From contig PLDW01000322.1 in the NCBI GenBank assembly GCA_003136315.1, positions 41,741 to 83,269 of the forward strand: a stretch of DNA of 41,529 bases. The letters are read 5' to 3'. Every line of letters begins with the position of its first letter. Position 1 is the first letter of the stretch. Of the stretch, positions 1 to 7,670 are shown one piece after another. The stretch is from Gemmataceae bacterium (GTDB lineage: Bacteria; Planctomycetota; Planctomycetia; Gemmatales; Gemmataceae). The notes beneath the pieces are model-generated. The model did not search any database. It was not told the origin of the DNA and worked only from the letters and a program-made list of their open reading frames with translations. A program made the position numbers and the translations under genes.

Positions 1-95
1 CCTCTTCGAGGCTTCGAGCCCGTTTGGTCACGCCCAGTTCAATCCCGCACCATCACTCTCCCGCCCTCATGGGCGGGGTTCGTCAGGAACCACGC

Positions 96-581
96 ATGGC
101 CAGTACACCCGTGACTGAACCGACTGTCCAGAGCGACGCGAATGCGGACCTGCTCAAAGGGAAGGTCAAATGCGTGGTCGTCACGCCGGAGAGAGCGGTG
201 TTTGAGGGGATCGGGGAGATGGTGATTCTCCCGATGTTCGATGGCGAACTCGGTGTCCTCCCCGGCCGTGCTCCACTCATCGGGCGGCTGGGAGCGGGTG
301 AGTTACGGATCAAAGCCGCGGCCGGAACGACCCGGTTCTTTGTCGAACCGGGATTTGCGCAAGTCCGTGAGAACGTGGTGACAGTCCTGACAGCTCGGGC
401 GCAGAAAGCGGCCGATGTTACCGCGACGATTGTCGAGAAGGCTGCGACCGACGCCGAGGCGATGCCCTACTCCAACCCCATCGAGCGGGCGAATAAAGCC
501 CGCGCCCGGGATCGTGCTCAGGGAATGAAGAAGGTGGCCGCCCGGAATGCGGGGGGCACCCCATCCCCCGCAGCACACTGA
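96..581 (+). CDS. atpC: ATP synthase F1 epsilon subunit
   Basis: Epsilon is the small central-stalk subunit of F1Fo ATP synthase. It couples rotation to catalysis and can inhibit ATP hydrolysis. The 161-residue product shows the N-terminal beta-sandwich signature (VVTPERAVFEG, then GELGVLPGRAPLIGRLGAGE) and a helical C-terminal tail rich in Ala, Arg and Lys. The family is usually about 130-140 residues; the excess is a roughly 20-residue N-terminal lead and a basic, Pro-rich tail. The ATG at 96 is chosen because AGGAA lies about 7 bases upstream; an in-frame ATG at 24 would add 24 residues that do not resemble the family. atpC normally ends the operon after atpD, which would lie left of the window. 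It is convergent with the next gene. Confidence 0.93.
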   Translation: MASTPVTEPTVQSDANADLLKGKVKCVVVTPERAVFEGIGEMVILPMFDGELGVLPGRAPLIGRLGAGELRIKAAAGTTRFFVEPGFAQVRENVVTVLTARAQKAADVTATIVEKAATDAEAMPYSNPIERANKARARDRAQGMKKVAARNAGGTPSPAAH

Positions 582-605
582 TACAGTGAAACGACCACTC
601 GACGT

Positions 606-1250
606 TCACTCCCAATACTCCCGCCACCGCGCGCCGAAGCTCGCTTTCAGCTTCTCCAGGTAGGCGTACGTCTTCACCTTCACCATCCAGACGTCCTCGC
701 CGCCAATCCCACCCTTGCATACGACTCCTTCCGCGACGCCATATTTCCCCTCACGCACCGCCTCCAGGAAGGTTCCGGTCAACTTTCCCTCGTAAACGAC
801 TCGCGGAGTGTTGAGGTGTCCAAAAGCGGCGACGAACGCCCAAGGCCCGACCGTTCCGAATCCCTCGGCCATCACATCGAACAGCACCACCTCCATCGGG
901 TCGTCGGGGCCGTGTGCCCCGGCGAACGAGTTCGGTCCGACGTACTCGGTGAACACCTTGTCCGCTGGAAACGCAGTGAAACCCGGATCGGTGCGGAGAA
1001 CCCGTTCGATACCGTCCGCGAGTTGGGCAAGGAAAACCTCCGCTGCCTGTTCGAGTCCAGGGTGTGCAGCCTGGAATTGGGCCACTCCATCGACCGTGAG
1101 GTTGAACGCATCGCGACGAGTGCCGAATGCGTGCCAGCTGAAATCTCGATCCCAGTCCCAGTGCAGGTTGGTGCCGTCGATCTTCTCGAAGGCGAGGCAC
1201 CGCCCTGCCGGGGCGTCCTTGCTGCCAGGGATTTTCGGGTAGTGGAGCAT
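606..1250 (-). CDS. RNA ligase-family nucleotidyltransferase
   Basis: This is a stand-alone covalent nucleotidyltransferase of the RNA ligase superfamily, 214 residues long. Motif I is FEKIDGTN, with Lys23 as the predicted adenylated lysine. Motif III is VFTEYVGPNSF (about 99-109), motif IIIa VVLFDVMAEG (121-130), motif IV AEGVVCKGG (173-181, Glu174 likely metal-binding) and motif V VWMVKVKT (187-194). All core motifs are present in the correct order, so an active adenylyltransferase is expected. No C-terminal accessory domain is visible, so it is a minimal core resembling small T4 Rnl2-like or phage-type ligases. No repair or kinase/phosphatase partner lies beside it; it is convergent with atpC. 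Its substrate (nicked RNA, tRNA or another acceptor) cannot be told from the sequence. Confidence 0.85.
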   Translation of the reverse strand: MLHYPKIPGSKDAPAGRCLAFEKIDGTNLHWDWDRDFSWHAFGTRRDAFNLTVDGVAQFQAAHPGLEQAAEVFLAQLADGIERVLRTDPGFTAFPADKVFTEYVGPNSFAGAHGPDDPMEVVLFDVMAEGFGTVGPWAFVAAFGHLNTPRVVYEGKLTGTFLEAVREGKYGVAEGVVCKGGIGGEDVWMVKVKTYAYLEKLKASFGARWREYWE

Positions 1251-1454
1251 GTCGCCACCAGTTGGGAGGTCGAGTCTCCGTGAGCGACATCCGAAAGCAT
1301 CCGAGGGTTCGCGAACGAGAAGGGCTCAGGGGGGCGCGGTGCATGGACAGCTCCCTGCGTCCCAGGGTTGCGCCCGAGGACGGGCTCCCCCCCTGCGCGA
1401 TTTTCCGACGCGCTATTCGGGGCTCCAATCCCGACCAACTGCTGAACATTGACG

Positions 1455-1692
1455 CTGGGTCAATTTCCTTTGGCCGGTCGATTTCCCAGCATCGGCAGTC
1501 CCCATCACAAATCGGGAAAATCTGCTGGGTGACTCTTGCAGGAATAGACATTCCTTCTTTATCATGGCATTCCATCGTGCGAGACCATGTCCCACGATTG
1601 GGGGGCGATCCCCCGATGACGCAGACCGACCTCGTGATCGGCAGACCACAATCCGGGCAGGCAACTGTCTGATCGATTCCCCAACGCCATTT
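1455..1692 (-). other. possible zinc-ribbon gene fragment
   Basis: One minus-strand frame between the RNA ligase and the WD40 gene reads ACPDCGLPITRSVCV, then MECHDKEGMSIPARVTQQIF and ICDGDCRCWEID. This is a regular cysteine spacing that could bind zinc. The same frame stays open into the ligase gene, where it is clearly a shadow, and its 5' end would overlap the start of the WD40 gene. I see no ribosome-binding site or convincing start. It may be a decayed remnant of a small zinc-ribbon gene or chance. The rest of the 1251-1706 gap shows nothing else I can support. Confidence 0.2.
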
Positions 1693-1706
1693 TCCGGAAT
1701 CCTCCG

Positions 1707-4598
1707 ATGAAATACTTTCTTGCCGGATTCGCACTGATCGTCACTGCGGGAATGCTCGTTTCGCAGCAAGACGGGCCGGAGAAGGACAAGTCGGCTGTCC
1801 CCAAGCCACAACGAGTGCCTGCCATCCGCTTCAACCCGAATTCGACGGCAATCGTCGGAGCGAGCGGCGACACGATCGCGGTCGCGGTGTCAGCCGACGG
1901 CAAGCGGATCGCCAGTATCGGGAACGCTCTCAATCCCTCTTCAGGTTACCTCAGCGTCATCGAAGTCCCGAGCAAGAAAGAACTGCTTTCGATCCGGGTT
2001 TCCCGGCCCACCAATTCGGTCGGCATCTCGCCCGACGGAAAATCCGTTGCGTTCGCGAGTCAGCTTGGTGATCTGAAACTTCTGGGAACGGACAGCGGCA
2101 AAACACTTTTTTCGAAGAAACTCGATGGCTCCGCCCGCGTTGCTTTTGCACCGGACGGGCGATCACTCGCTACGATCACACAGGCGAAGACAGTGCAAAT
2201 TTGGGACGTTCCCTCGGGTGAAGAGATGGCCAAATTATTCGGCGCGACCACACCTTTGCTTTGCGTCGCTATCTCCCCGGACGGCAAGAAACTCGCTGCT
2301 GGCGGCGGCGATCAACGGCAAGACAACCTCAGCGGCACCATCTACGTTTGGGATATCGCGACGCAACGGTTGCTCCGGAAACTGGAATCGAACGCGCCGG
2401 CACTGGTTTGGTCCATCGCATTCTCGCCAAACAGTACTCATATTGCCGGAGCGAGTTTTGATAACCAGGTGCGGATCTGGGATGTCGTGAACGGGCAAAT
2501 GAAAACAGTTCTGATGCCAGAGGAACGACTGTTCGGGCTGGCGTTCTCGCCAGCCGAGCGAACTCTGGCCGGTGTCATGGGCGGCGGCACCATCCAACTC
2601 TGGAATGCGGATTCCGGCGCGGAGATCGGTGTCCTCACCGGGAAGGAGGAGGATTGCCGCTGTGTGGCGTTCTCCGAAGGCGGCAAAAAAATCGTCACTG
2701 GTGGCAATCCGCGATCGGTGAAACTCTGGGATGTGGCCAGCAAGAGAGAAATTGCCACGTTGCGCCAGGATGAACGGATTGCGAGCCTGCCGGTTCCGCT
2801 GGCGATGGCTGCGACGAGCGACAATTCGCTCATTGCGCTGGCGACGGAAGACAGGGGCGTTATCCTTCGCGATAGTCACAGTGGAGAGATCAAAGCCACA
2901 CTGAAAGGCCACGAGGATGCAGTCACCTGCGTTGCTTTCAGCCCAGACGGCAAGACCCTGGCTACCGGCAGCGCCGACAAGACAATCAAACTCTGGGATC
3001 TCGCGACCAATCAGGCTCGCGCGACACTCCGGGGACATTCAAACTGGGTCTATGCGATCGCGTTCAGTCACGATGGCAAGACACTAGCCAGCGGCGGGTA
3101 CGACAAGACTCTCAGGCTGTGGGATGCCCAGACCGGCCAGGAGAAGGGCACGATCCCAGCGCGTGGCGGAGCGGTGCGGGCCGTCGCTTTCAGCCCGGAC
3201 GACACGACCATTGCGAGTGGTGGTAGCGACCGTTTGGTGAAGTTGTGGAATCTCCCGGGCGGAGAGCTGAAGTTCGCTATCCAAGGACACGAGGGAGCGG
3301 TTCGCACCCTCGCCTTCTCCACGGACGGTAAGACCCTCGCCAGCGGCGACGAGGATGGGTTCGTGAAACTGTGGGATCCTGCCGCAGGAACGGAACTCGT
3401 TGCCACGACGAAAGAGCACACCGAGGTGGTGACCGTGGTCGCATTTGCGGGAGAGCGCACTGTGCTCAGCGGCGGTTCGGATGGCACAATCCGCCAGTGG
3501 GACGCCGCGACTGGCGAGATGATCGGTGCGTTTAAAGGACACCAAGGCGGCGTTAGCGGAATTGCCGTTGCCACCGGTGGAGGGGAATTCCTCTCCACGG
3601 GAGCCGATCGCATCGTCAAGCGATTCCGGCAGGCCACCTCCGGCCCAGTTCATCGCTTCGCGGGACACACTGGCGTGGTCCAGTGGGTGTCCTTTTCGCC
3701 GGATGGCCGGCGGTTCGTCTCGTGCGGTAACTGGCCCGAAGGCGACAAAACGCTCCGTATCTGGGATCTCGAAAAGCAGACAGAAATTCTCCAGATTAAA
3801 CATCCTGGCCAGGCTGCAAACGCTTTGTTCTCGCCCGATGGTCGGTCTATTGCTTCGGCATCGGGCGACTCACATGCCTACCTTTGGGATGCGACGACAG
3901 GCGACCTGCTCTGCTCGTTCACGGGTCACAAGGCGGGCGTCAATGGACTGGCGTTCAACGCCGATGGCTCGCGGCTCTTGACGAGTGGCGCTGACAAGAC
4001 CGTCCGTGTCTGGGACACGACCACTTTGCGTGAGGTGCAGAAATTTACCGGTCACACGGACATGGTCCGCCGCATCGTGGTGCACCCCGACGGAAAGCAT
4101 GTACTCTCCGCGTCACATGACGGTTTTGTCCGCATGTGGGAACTCGCTACTGCGAAGCAAGTCAGAGTCTTTAAATCGTCAGACCGATGGGCCAATTGCG
4201 TGGCCGTTTCAAAGGATGGCAAAGTCCTCGCCACAGGCGGAAATAGCCTTGATGTGTTCGACATTGAGACGGGCAAGAAACTCATCGCGTGTATCGGCCA
4301 TCAAGGCGGCGTCACACACGCCGCCTTCTCTGCCGACGGCAAGCGAATTCTTTCCAGCAGTTACGACGGCACAGCCCGCCTCTGGGATCGCGAGACCGGT
4401 CAGGAACTCTACCGGTTCCGAGATCATCGCGAGGTGCTCTGGGTCGCGGCCTTCTCGCCGGACGGCAAATGGATCCTGACCGGTGGTGGCGGTGCCCGCA
4501 ACAACGAGGATACATGGAGCAAGGGCATCGACCACGACGTGCGGCTCTGGAGAATGCCCGATGAGAAAGCGATAGCCGTTTTTTCATCGGAGAGGTAG
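1707..4598 (+). CDS. secreted WD40 protein with 21 repeat units
   Basis: The 963-residue product starts with a signal peptide (MKYFLAGFALIVTAGMLVSQ) and is otherwise entirely WD40 repeats. Counting the closing WD-type strand of each unit (for example QIWDVPSG, YVWDIATQ, KLWDLATN, RLWDRETG) gives 21 units, the last ending four residues before the stop. That is enough for three seven-bladed propellers. Several units are degenerate (SVIEVPSK, KLLGTDSG, ILRDSHSG, KRFRQATS, DVFDIETG), which is common in long arrays. No kinase, caspase-like or protease domain is attached, unlike many planctomycete WD40 proteins. It is probably a periplasmic or envelope scaffold; no partner is evident, because the neighbours are convergent or divergent and unrelated. 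Confidence 0.9.
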   Translation: MKYFLAGFALIVTAGMLVSQQDGPEKDKSAVPKPQRVPAIRFNPNSTAIVGASGDTIAVAVSADGKRIASIGNALNPSSGYLSVIEVPSKKELLSIRVSRPTNSVGISPDGKSVAFASQLGDLKLLGTDSGKTLFSKKLDGSARVAFAPDGRSLATITQAKTVQIWDVPSGEEMAKLFGATTPLLCVAISPDGKKLAAGGGDQRQDNLSGTIYVWDIATQRLLRKLESNAPALVWSIAFSPNSTHIAGASFDNQVRIWDVVNGQMKTVLMPEERLFGLAFSPAERTLAGVMGGGTIQLWNADSGAEIGVLTGKEEDCRCVAFSEGGKKIVTGGNPRSVKLWDVASKREIATLRQDERIASLPVPLAMAATSDNSLIALATEDRGVILRDSHSGEIKATLKGHEDAVTCVAFSPDGKTLATGSADKTIKLWDLATNQARATLRGHSNWVYAIAFSHDGKTLASGGYDKTLRLWDAQTGQEKGTIPARGGAVRAVAFSPDDTTIASGGSDRLVKLWNLPGGELKFAIQGHEGAVRTLAFSTDGKTLASGDEDGFVKLWDPAAGTELVATTKEHTEVVTVVAFAGERTVLSGGSDGTIRQWDAATGEMIGAFKGHQGGVSGIAVATGGGEFLSTGADRIVKRFRQATSGPVHRFAGHTGVVQWVSFSPDGRRFVSCGNWPEGDKTLRIWDLEKQTEILQIKHPGQAANALFSPDGRSIASASGDSHAYLWDATTGDLLCSFTGHKAGVNGLAFNADGSRLLTSGADKTVRVWDTTTLREVQKFTGHTDMVRRIVVHPDGKHVLSASHDGFVRMWELATAKQVRVFKSSDRWANCVAVSKDGKVLATGGNSLDVFDIETGKKLIACIGHQGGVTHAAFSADGKRILSSSYDGTARLWDRETGQELYRFRDHREVLWVAAFSPDGKWILTGGGGARNNEDTWSKGIDHDVRLWRMPDEKAIAVFSSER

Positions 4599-4695
4599 GT
4601 CACTTGAATCAGAGCAGTTCGTCAGTTGGATTCGGTCGGCATCTCCCCGCAGCCGTACCGAATTCGTCATTTCCCATGAACATTCCTCTTCTCCG

Positions 4696-6537
4696 TCAGT
4701 CGGAGCGGCTGGTCACCGTTGTCAGAATCGTCTGCTCGCGCTCGGCGAGTAGACGGCCCTGCCAGTTGAGCAAACGGCGGTAGATCCACACCGAGATGCC
4801 CAGGCTGATCAGCGACAGCACCAGCGACACCGGCAGCCCATGCATGTCCGCGGCCTCTGCGAGAATCGCCTCGACACCCGCCGGAATCATTCCCGGGAGC
4901 CCGACGAGGAACATGAAGGCGATCATCGCCACCAGTTGCGACAAGACCACACTCAGGCCCGGTCGAGCCCCCTTCAGCGATCCCGACGGGACGGCGAAGG
5001 GAGCCAGGATCGCACAGGTGTTCCCTATCAGACAGTACGGGAGATACATCATCAGGAGTTGAATTAACGTCGCCAGGATTTGGTCAAACCGTATCCCGAA
5101 TGCAAACCCAATCCCGATCCCGACAAGGGCTCCAAGTCCCAGTATCAGTGGGGCGAGTGCCAGGTTCTTCCCCAGGAGAATTTCTCGCCGCGGGGCCGGG
5201 CTGAGCACAAAGGCCCGGAACCCGTCACGGTCGTAGCCAAACAGGTTCGCCGCCAGTTGCATGGTGATTCCCAGCAGAAACCCGACCACCCACACCGCGA
5301 CCAGCGGCCCGACCCAGTCCGGGACAGGGAAAGAGTGTGTCTTGATCGTGAAGAAGGCTGCGGCCATCGGTCCCAGGGCCACCACCGGCACAATCAGCAT
5401 CATCTTTGCTTCTGGTGCCCGCAGGAGCGAACGGAGCCCCGCCATCGCCACCACGGACGCATACTCCGATACCCAGGGGAGTCGCCATTCTACCATGCGG
5501 GCCTTCGCGTCTGGTCGGATAGCCACCGCGACCACCTTCCGGCGGCGATCGGAACCCGTTCCGCCCGCTGTGTACATTCGAACAGTCGCGCGATATCCCC
5601 GCCACAGGCTCCCCACCCCAATCAATGCGAGCCCGCACCCGCCCAGTAGCGCAGGAAGAACATGCCCCACCGCGAGGTCCGCCGCGCCCAGCGGCAACCA
5701 CCCCGGCGGAATCACGCTGTTGACCAGCCTGGTGATCGATTCCACTTCGGTCCCCGTCTCGGACACCTGCTGGAGCCGTGCGGCTGCTACCTCCTGGGTC
5801 ACCTCCTGGTTCCGTCGGAGGTACTCTTCCGGGCTTATTCCCCCGGCCTGGAATTGCTCCCGGAGTTCGGTTTGCCGCCGGGTCACTTCGTTGCCATCCG
5901 CAACTGTCGAGTCCCATGGACGGATGAGGTTGAGCAGATTCGGTAACTGAGACAGCAGAATGAACACCGAGGTGAACAGAACGATCACCAAGCGGCGACG
6001 CCGCGGGTTCACCATCATTGCCGATAACCACCCCTGGAATTGGTAGGTGAGCGCCGTGACCGCGAGGACAAACGCAGCCAGTAGCGGCAAAGCCAGGAGC
6101 ATCTCCGCTCCGGCATGATAGACCTGCCCCAGAATCAGTCCGGTCATTCCCGGAAGAAATAAAACCAGCGTAAGACTGAAAAATGAGCTGAGGTAATTGA
6201 CGAGATAAGCACCGGCCGGCGACACAGGGAGCTGCAACACCTTGTCCAGTGCCAGCCCCTCTGATCGCTGCAAGTCGGCGAGTAAGCCGATCATCCACGT
6301 GAAGAGGAAAGCCAACACGATCCCATCCCACACGTAGAGCCGAACCGAGGACGACAGCTCCGGCATCACTGCCGCGCCGAGCACAATCCCGGCCACGAAC
6401 AGCGCAGCGGAGACGACCAGCCCGGCTATGGCCAGAATCGCGGTCAGAACCGAGTTCAAGGTGCCGGCTCGCTTCGCCTGGTTCACCCGGATCCGCCAGC
6501 GGAGCCAGAGGAATGCCCGAAGGTGTTCGATGTTCAC
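4696..6537 (-). CDS. ABC-2-type transporter permease
   Basis: This 613-residue polytopic membrane protein forms an exporter with the ATPase encoded just upstream. It has a basic N-terminus (LWLRWRIRVNQAKRAG), then hydrophobic spans near 27-57, 70-88, 110-135 and 140-165. A soluble loop of roughly 100 residues rich in Glu, Gln and Arg follows (about 200-270), and more spans fill the C-terminal half. The start is GTG at 6537, which overlaps the ATPase stop in a GTGA arrangement, so the two are translationally coupled. The permease is longer than simple ABC-2 permeases, as in two-module planctomycete versions. The substrate is unknown; candidates from the family include drugs, lipids or polysaccharides. 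Confidence 0.85.
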   Translation of the reverse strand: MNIEHLRAFLWLRWRIRVNQAKRAGTLNSVLTAILAIAGLVVSAALFVAGIVLGAAVMPELSSSVRLYVWDGIVLAFLFTWMIGLLADLQRSEGLALDKVLQLPVSPAGAYLVNYLSSFFSLTLVLFLPGMTGLILGQVYHAGAEMLLALPLLAAFVLAVTALTYQFQGWLSAMMVNPRRRRLVIVLFTSVFILLSQLPNLLNLIRPWDSTVADGNEVTRRQTELREQFQAGGISPEEYLRRNQEVTQEVAAARLQQVSETGTEVESITRLVNSVIPPGWLPLGAADLAVGHVLPALLGGCGLALIGVGSLWRGYRATVRMYTAGGTGSDRRRKVVAVAIRPDAKARMVEWRLPWVSEYASVVAMAGLRSLLRAPEAKMMLIVPVVALGPMAAAFFTIKTHSFPVPDWVGPLVAVWVVGFLLGITMQLAANLFGYDRDGFRAFVLSPAPRREILLGKNLALAPLILGLGALVGIGIGFAFGIRFDQILATLIQLLMMYLPYCLIGNTCAILAPFAVPSGSLKGARPGLSVVLSQLVAMIAFMFLVGLPGMIPAGVEAILAEAADMHGLPVSLVLSLISLGISVWIYRRLLNWQGRLLAEREQTILTTVTSRSD

Positions 6538-7304
6538 GATGGGGGGGCCTCCAACCAGTCGAGTTTCGGGGAGTCGGTCGCGTTGGCTCCCGCCGCCTTG
6601 AGAAACTTGTCCTCAAGCGTCCCCCCCGCGCGGATCTCGGCCATCGCCGCTTGCTCCACGAGTTTCCCCTGGACAACAATCCCCACGTGAGTGCAGAGTT
6701 TCTCGACGAGATCGAGGACGTGCGACGTGAGAAAGACTGTCGACCCACGGGCGACAAACCCGGCGAGCAGATCGCGGATCACCCGGGAGGTCACCGCGTC
6801 TACACCTTCAAACGGCTCGTCCAGGAAGAGTAACTCCGGCGCAGCGATCAGAGCCGCAGCGAGTGCAAGCTTCTTCCGCATCCCGTGGGAATACTCCAAA
6901 GCGAGTTTGTTTTCCTCATCGGTCAGGTCGAGCAGCGAGAGGAGCTCGCTGGTGCGGGTCCGGATCGTGTCGCGGGGGAGGAGGTGCATCCGGCCGATGA
7001 ATGTGAGGTATTCGCGGGCGTTCAACTGGTCGAACAGGGCAAGATTCTCAGGAACGACACCGACATGCCGCTTGGCGTCCAGAGCCTGGGTCCGATCGAG
7101 CATGTTCCGGCCCAAAACGTTGATCTCCCCGCGAGTGGGGGCGAGCAAGCCGGTGAGCATCTTGATGGTAGTCGACTTCCCGGCCCCGTTCGGGCCGAGG
7201 AACCCATAAAAAGTCCCGCGCTCGACCTGCAAGTCGATCCCGTCGACCGCGCGGAAGTCACCGAACGTTCGGGTCAACTGGCGGGTCTCGATGGCCAGAC
7301 TCAT
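6534..7304 (-). CDS. ABC transporter ATP-binding protein
   Basis: This 256-residue nucleotide-binding subunit pairs with the ABC-2 permease encoded immediately downstream. Walker A is GPNGAGKST (about residues 38-46), the signature segment is YSHGMRKKLALA, and Walker B is LLFLDEPFEGVD, followed by the H-loop in FLTSHVLD. The SHGMRKK variant of the LSGGQ motif is typical of the CcmA/NatA-like class that works with ABC-2 permeases. The C-terminal tail (LEDKFLKA) is the usual extension of this class. Its stop overlaps the GTG start of the permease. Upstream is a 366-base gap holding a large inverted repeat, so the pair probably forms its own transcription unit. Confidence 0.92.
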   Translation of the reverse strand: MSLAIETRQLTRTFGDFRAVDGIDLQVERGTFYGFLGPNGAGKSTTIKMLTGLLAPTRGEINVLGRNMLDRTQALDAKRHVGVVPENLALFDQLNAREYLTFIGRMHLLPRDTIRTRTSELLSLLDLTDEENKLALEYSHGMRKKLALAAALIAAPELLFLDEPFEGVDAVTSRVIRDLLAGFVARGSTVFLTSHVLDLVEKLCTHVGIVVQGKLVEQAAMAEIRAGGTLEDKFLKAAGANATDSPKLDWLEAPPS

Positions 7305-7670
7305 ACGTACTCCAGGACGGAACAGACGGCCTGTGATATGACTCCGCTGAGCCTATCTTATCTCAGGGGGAGAGGATCGGTCGAACGGGAGGGCGAGGCT
7401 TCTGCCGAGCCGTGTGAGTCGTGCCGCTCGGCAGAAGCCTCGCCCTCCCGTACGTTTGTCAAACTCGTCTATGCGTACATGTGACATCCCTGCCGGGTTG
7501 GTGTATGAGACTGGTATAGGGATGCGCGCTGGGGTTGCAGGGGGTGGACGGGAGGGACCGAGTGACAGAAGGGAATCACGAAAGCACGAAAGACGAAATG
7601 GCGGTGTTGCTGGGGGAATGGACGGGAGGAACCGGGTGACAGGGCAGCGGGAAACGTCGACCCGCTGGGG
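7305..7670. other. 366-base intergenic stretch between the EF-G paralogue and the ABC operon
   Basis: No credible gene is seen here. The stretch holds the long inverted repeat at 7385-7451 and low-information sequence with two similar phrases containing ggacggga (near 7547 and 7620). Any promoter for the downstream minus-strand ABC pair should lie between 7305 and 7384. Confidence 0.6.
7385..7451. repeat. perfect 26-bp inverted repeat with a 15-base loop
   Basis: The arms at 7385-7410 and 7426-7451 are perfect reverse complements; each contains gggaggg and gcttctgccgagc. The 15-base loop runs 7411-7425. No T-run follows on either side, so it is not a standard terminator. It lies just after the EF-G paralogue on the minus strand and may be a dispersed palindromic element or a transcript-end stabiliser. 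Confidence 0.85.

Noticed and set aside
751..1734. 327-residue minus-strand open frame spanning the RNA ligase and the start of the WD40 gene
   Set aside because: Most of it is a shadow of the ligase gene in another frame; only the Cys-rich part is kept as a low-confidence fragment.
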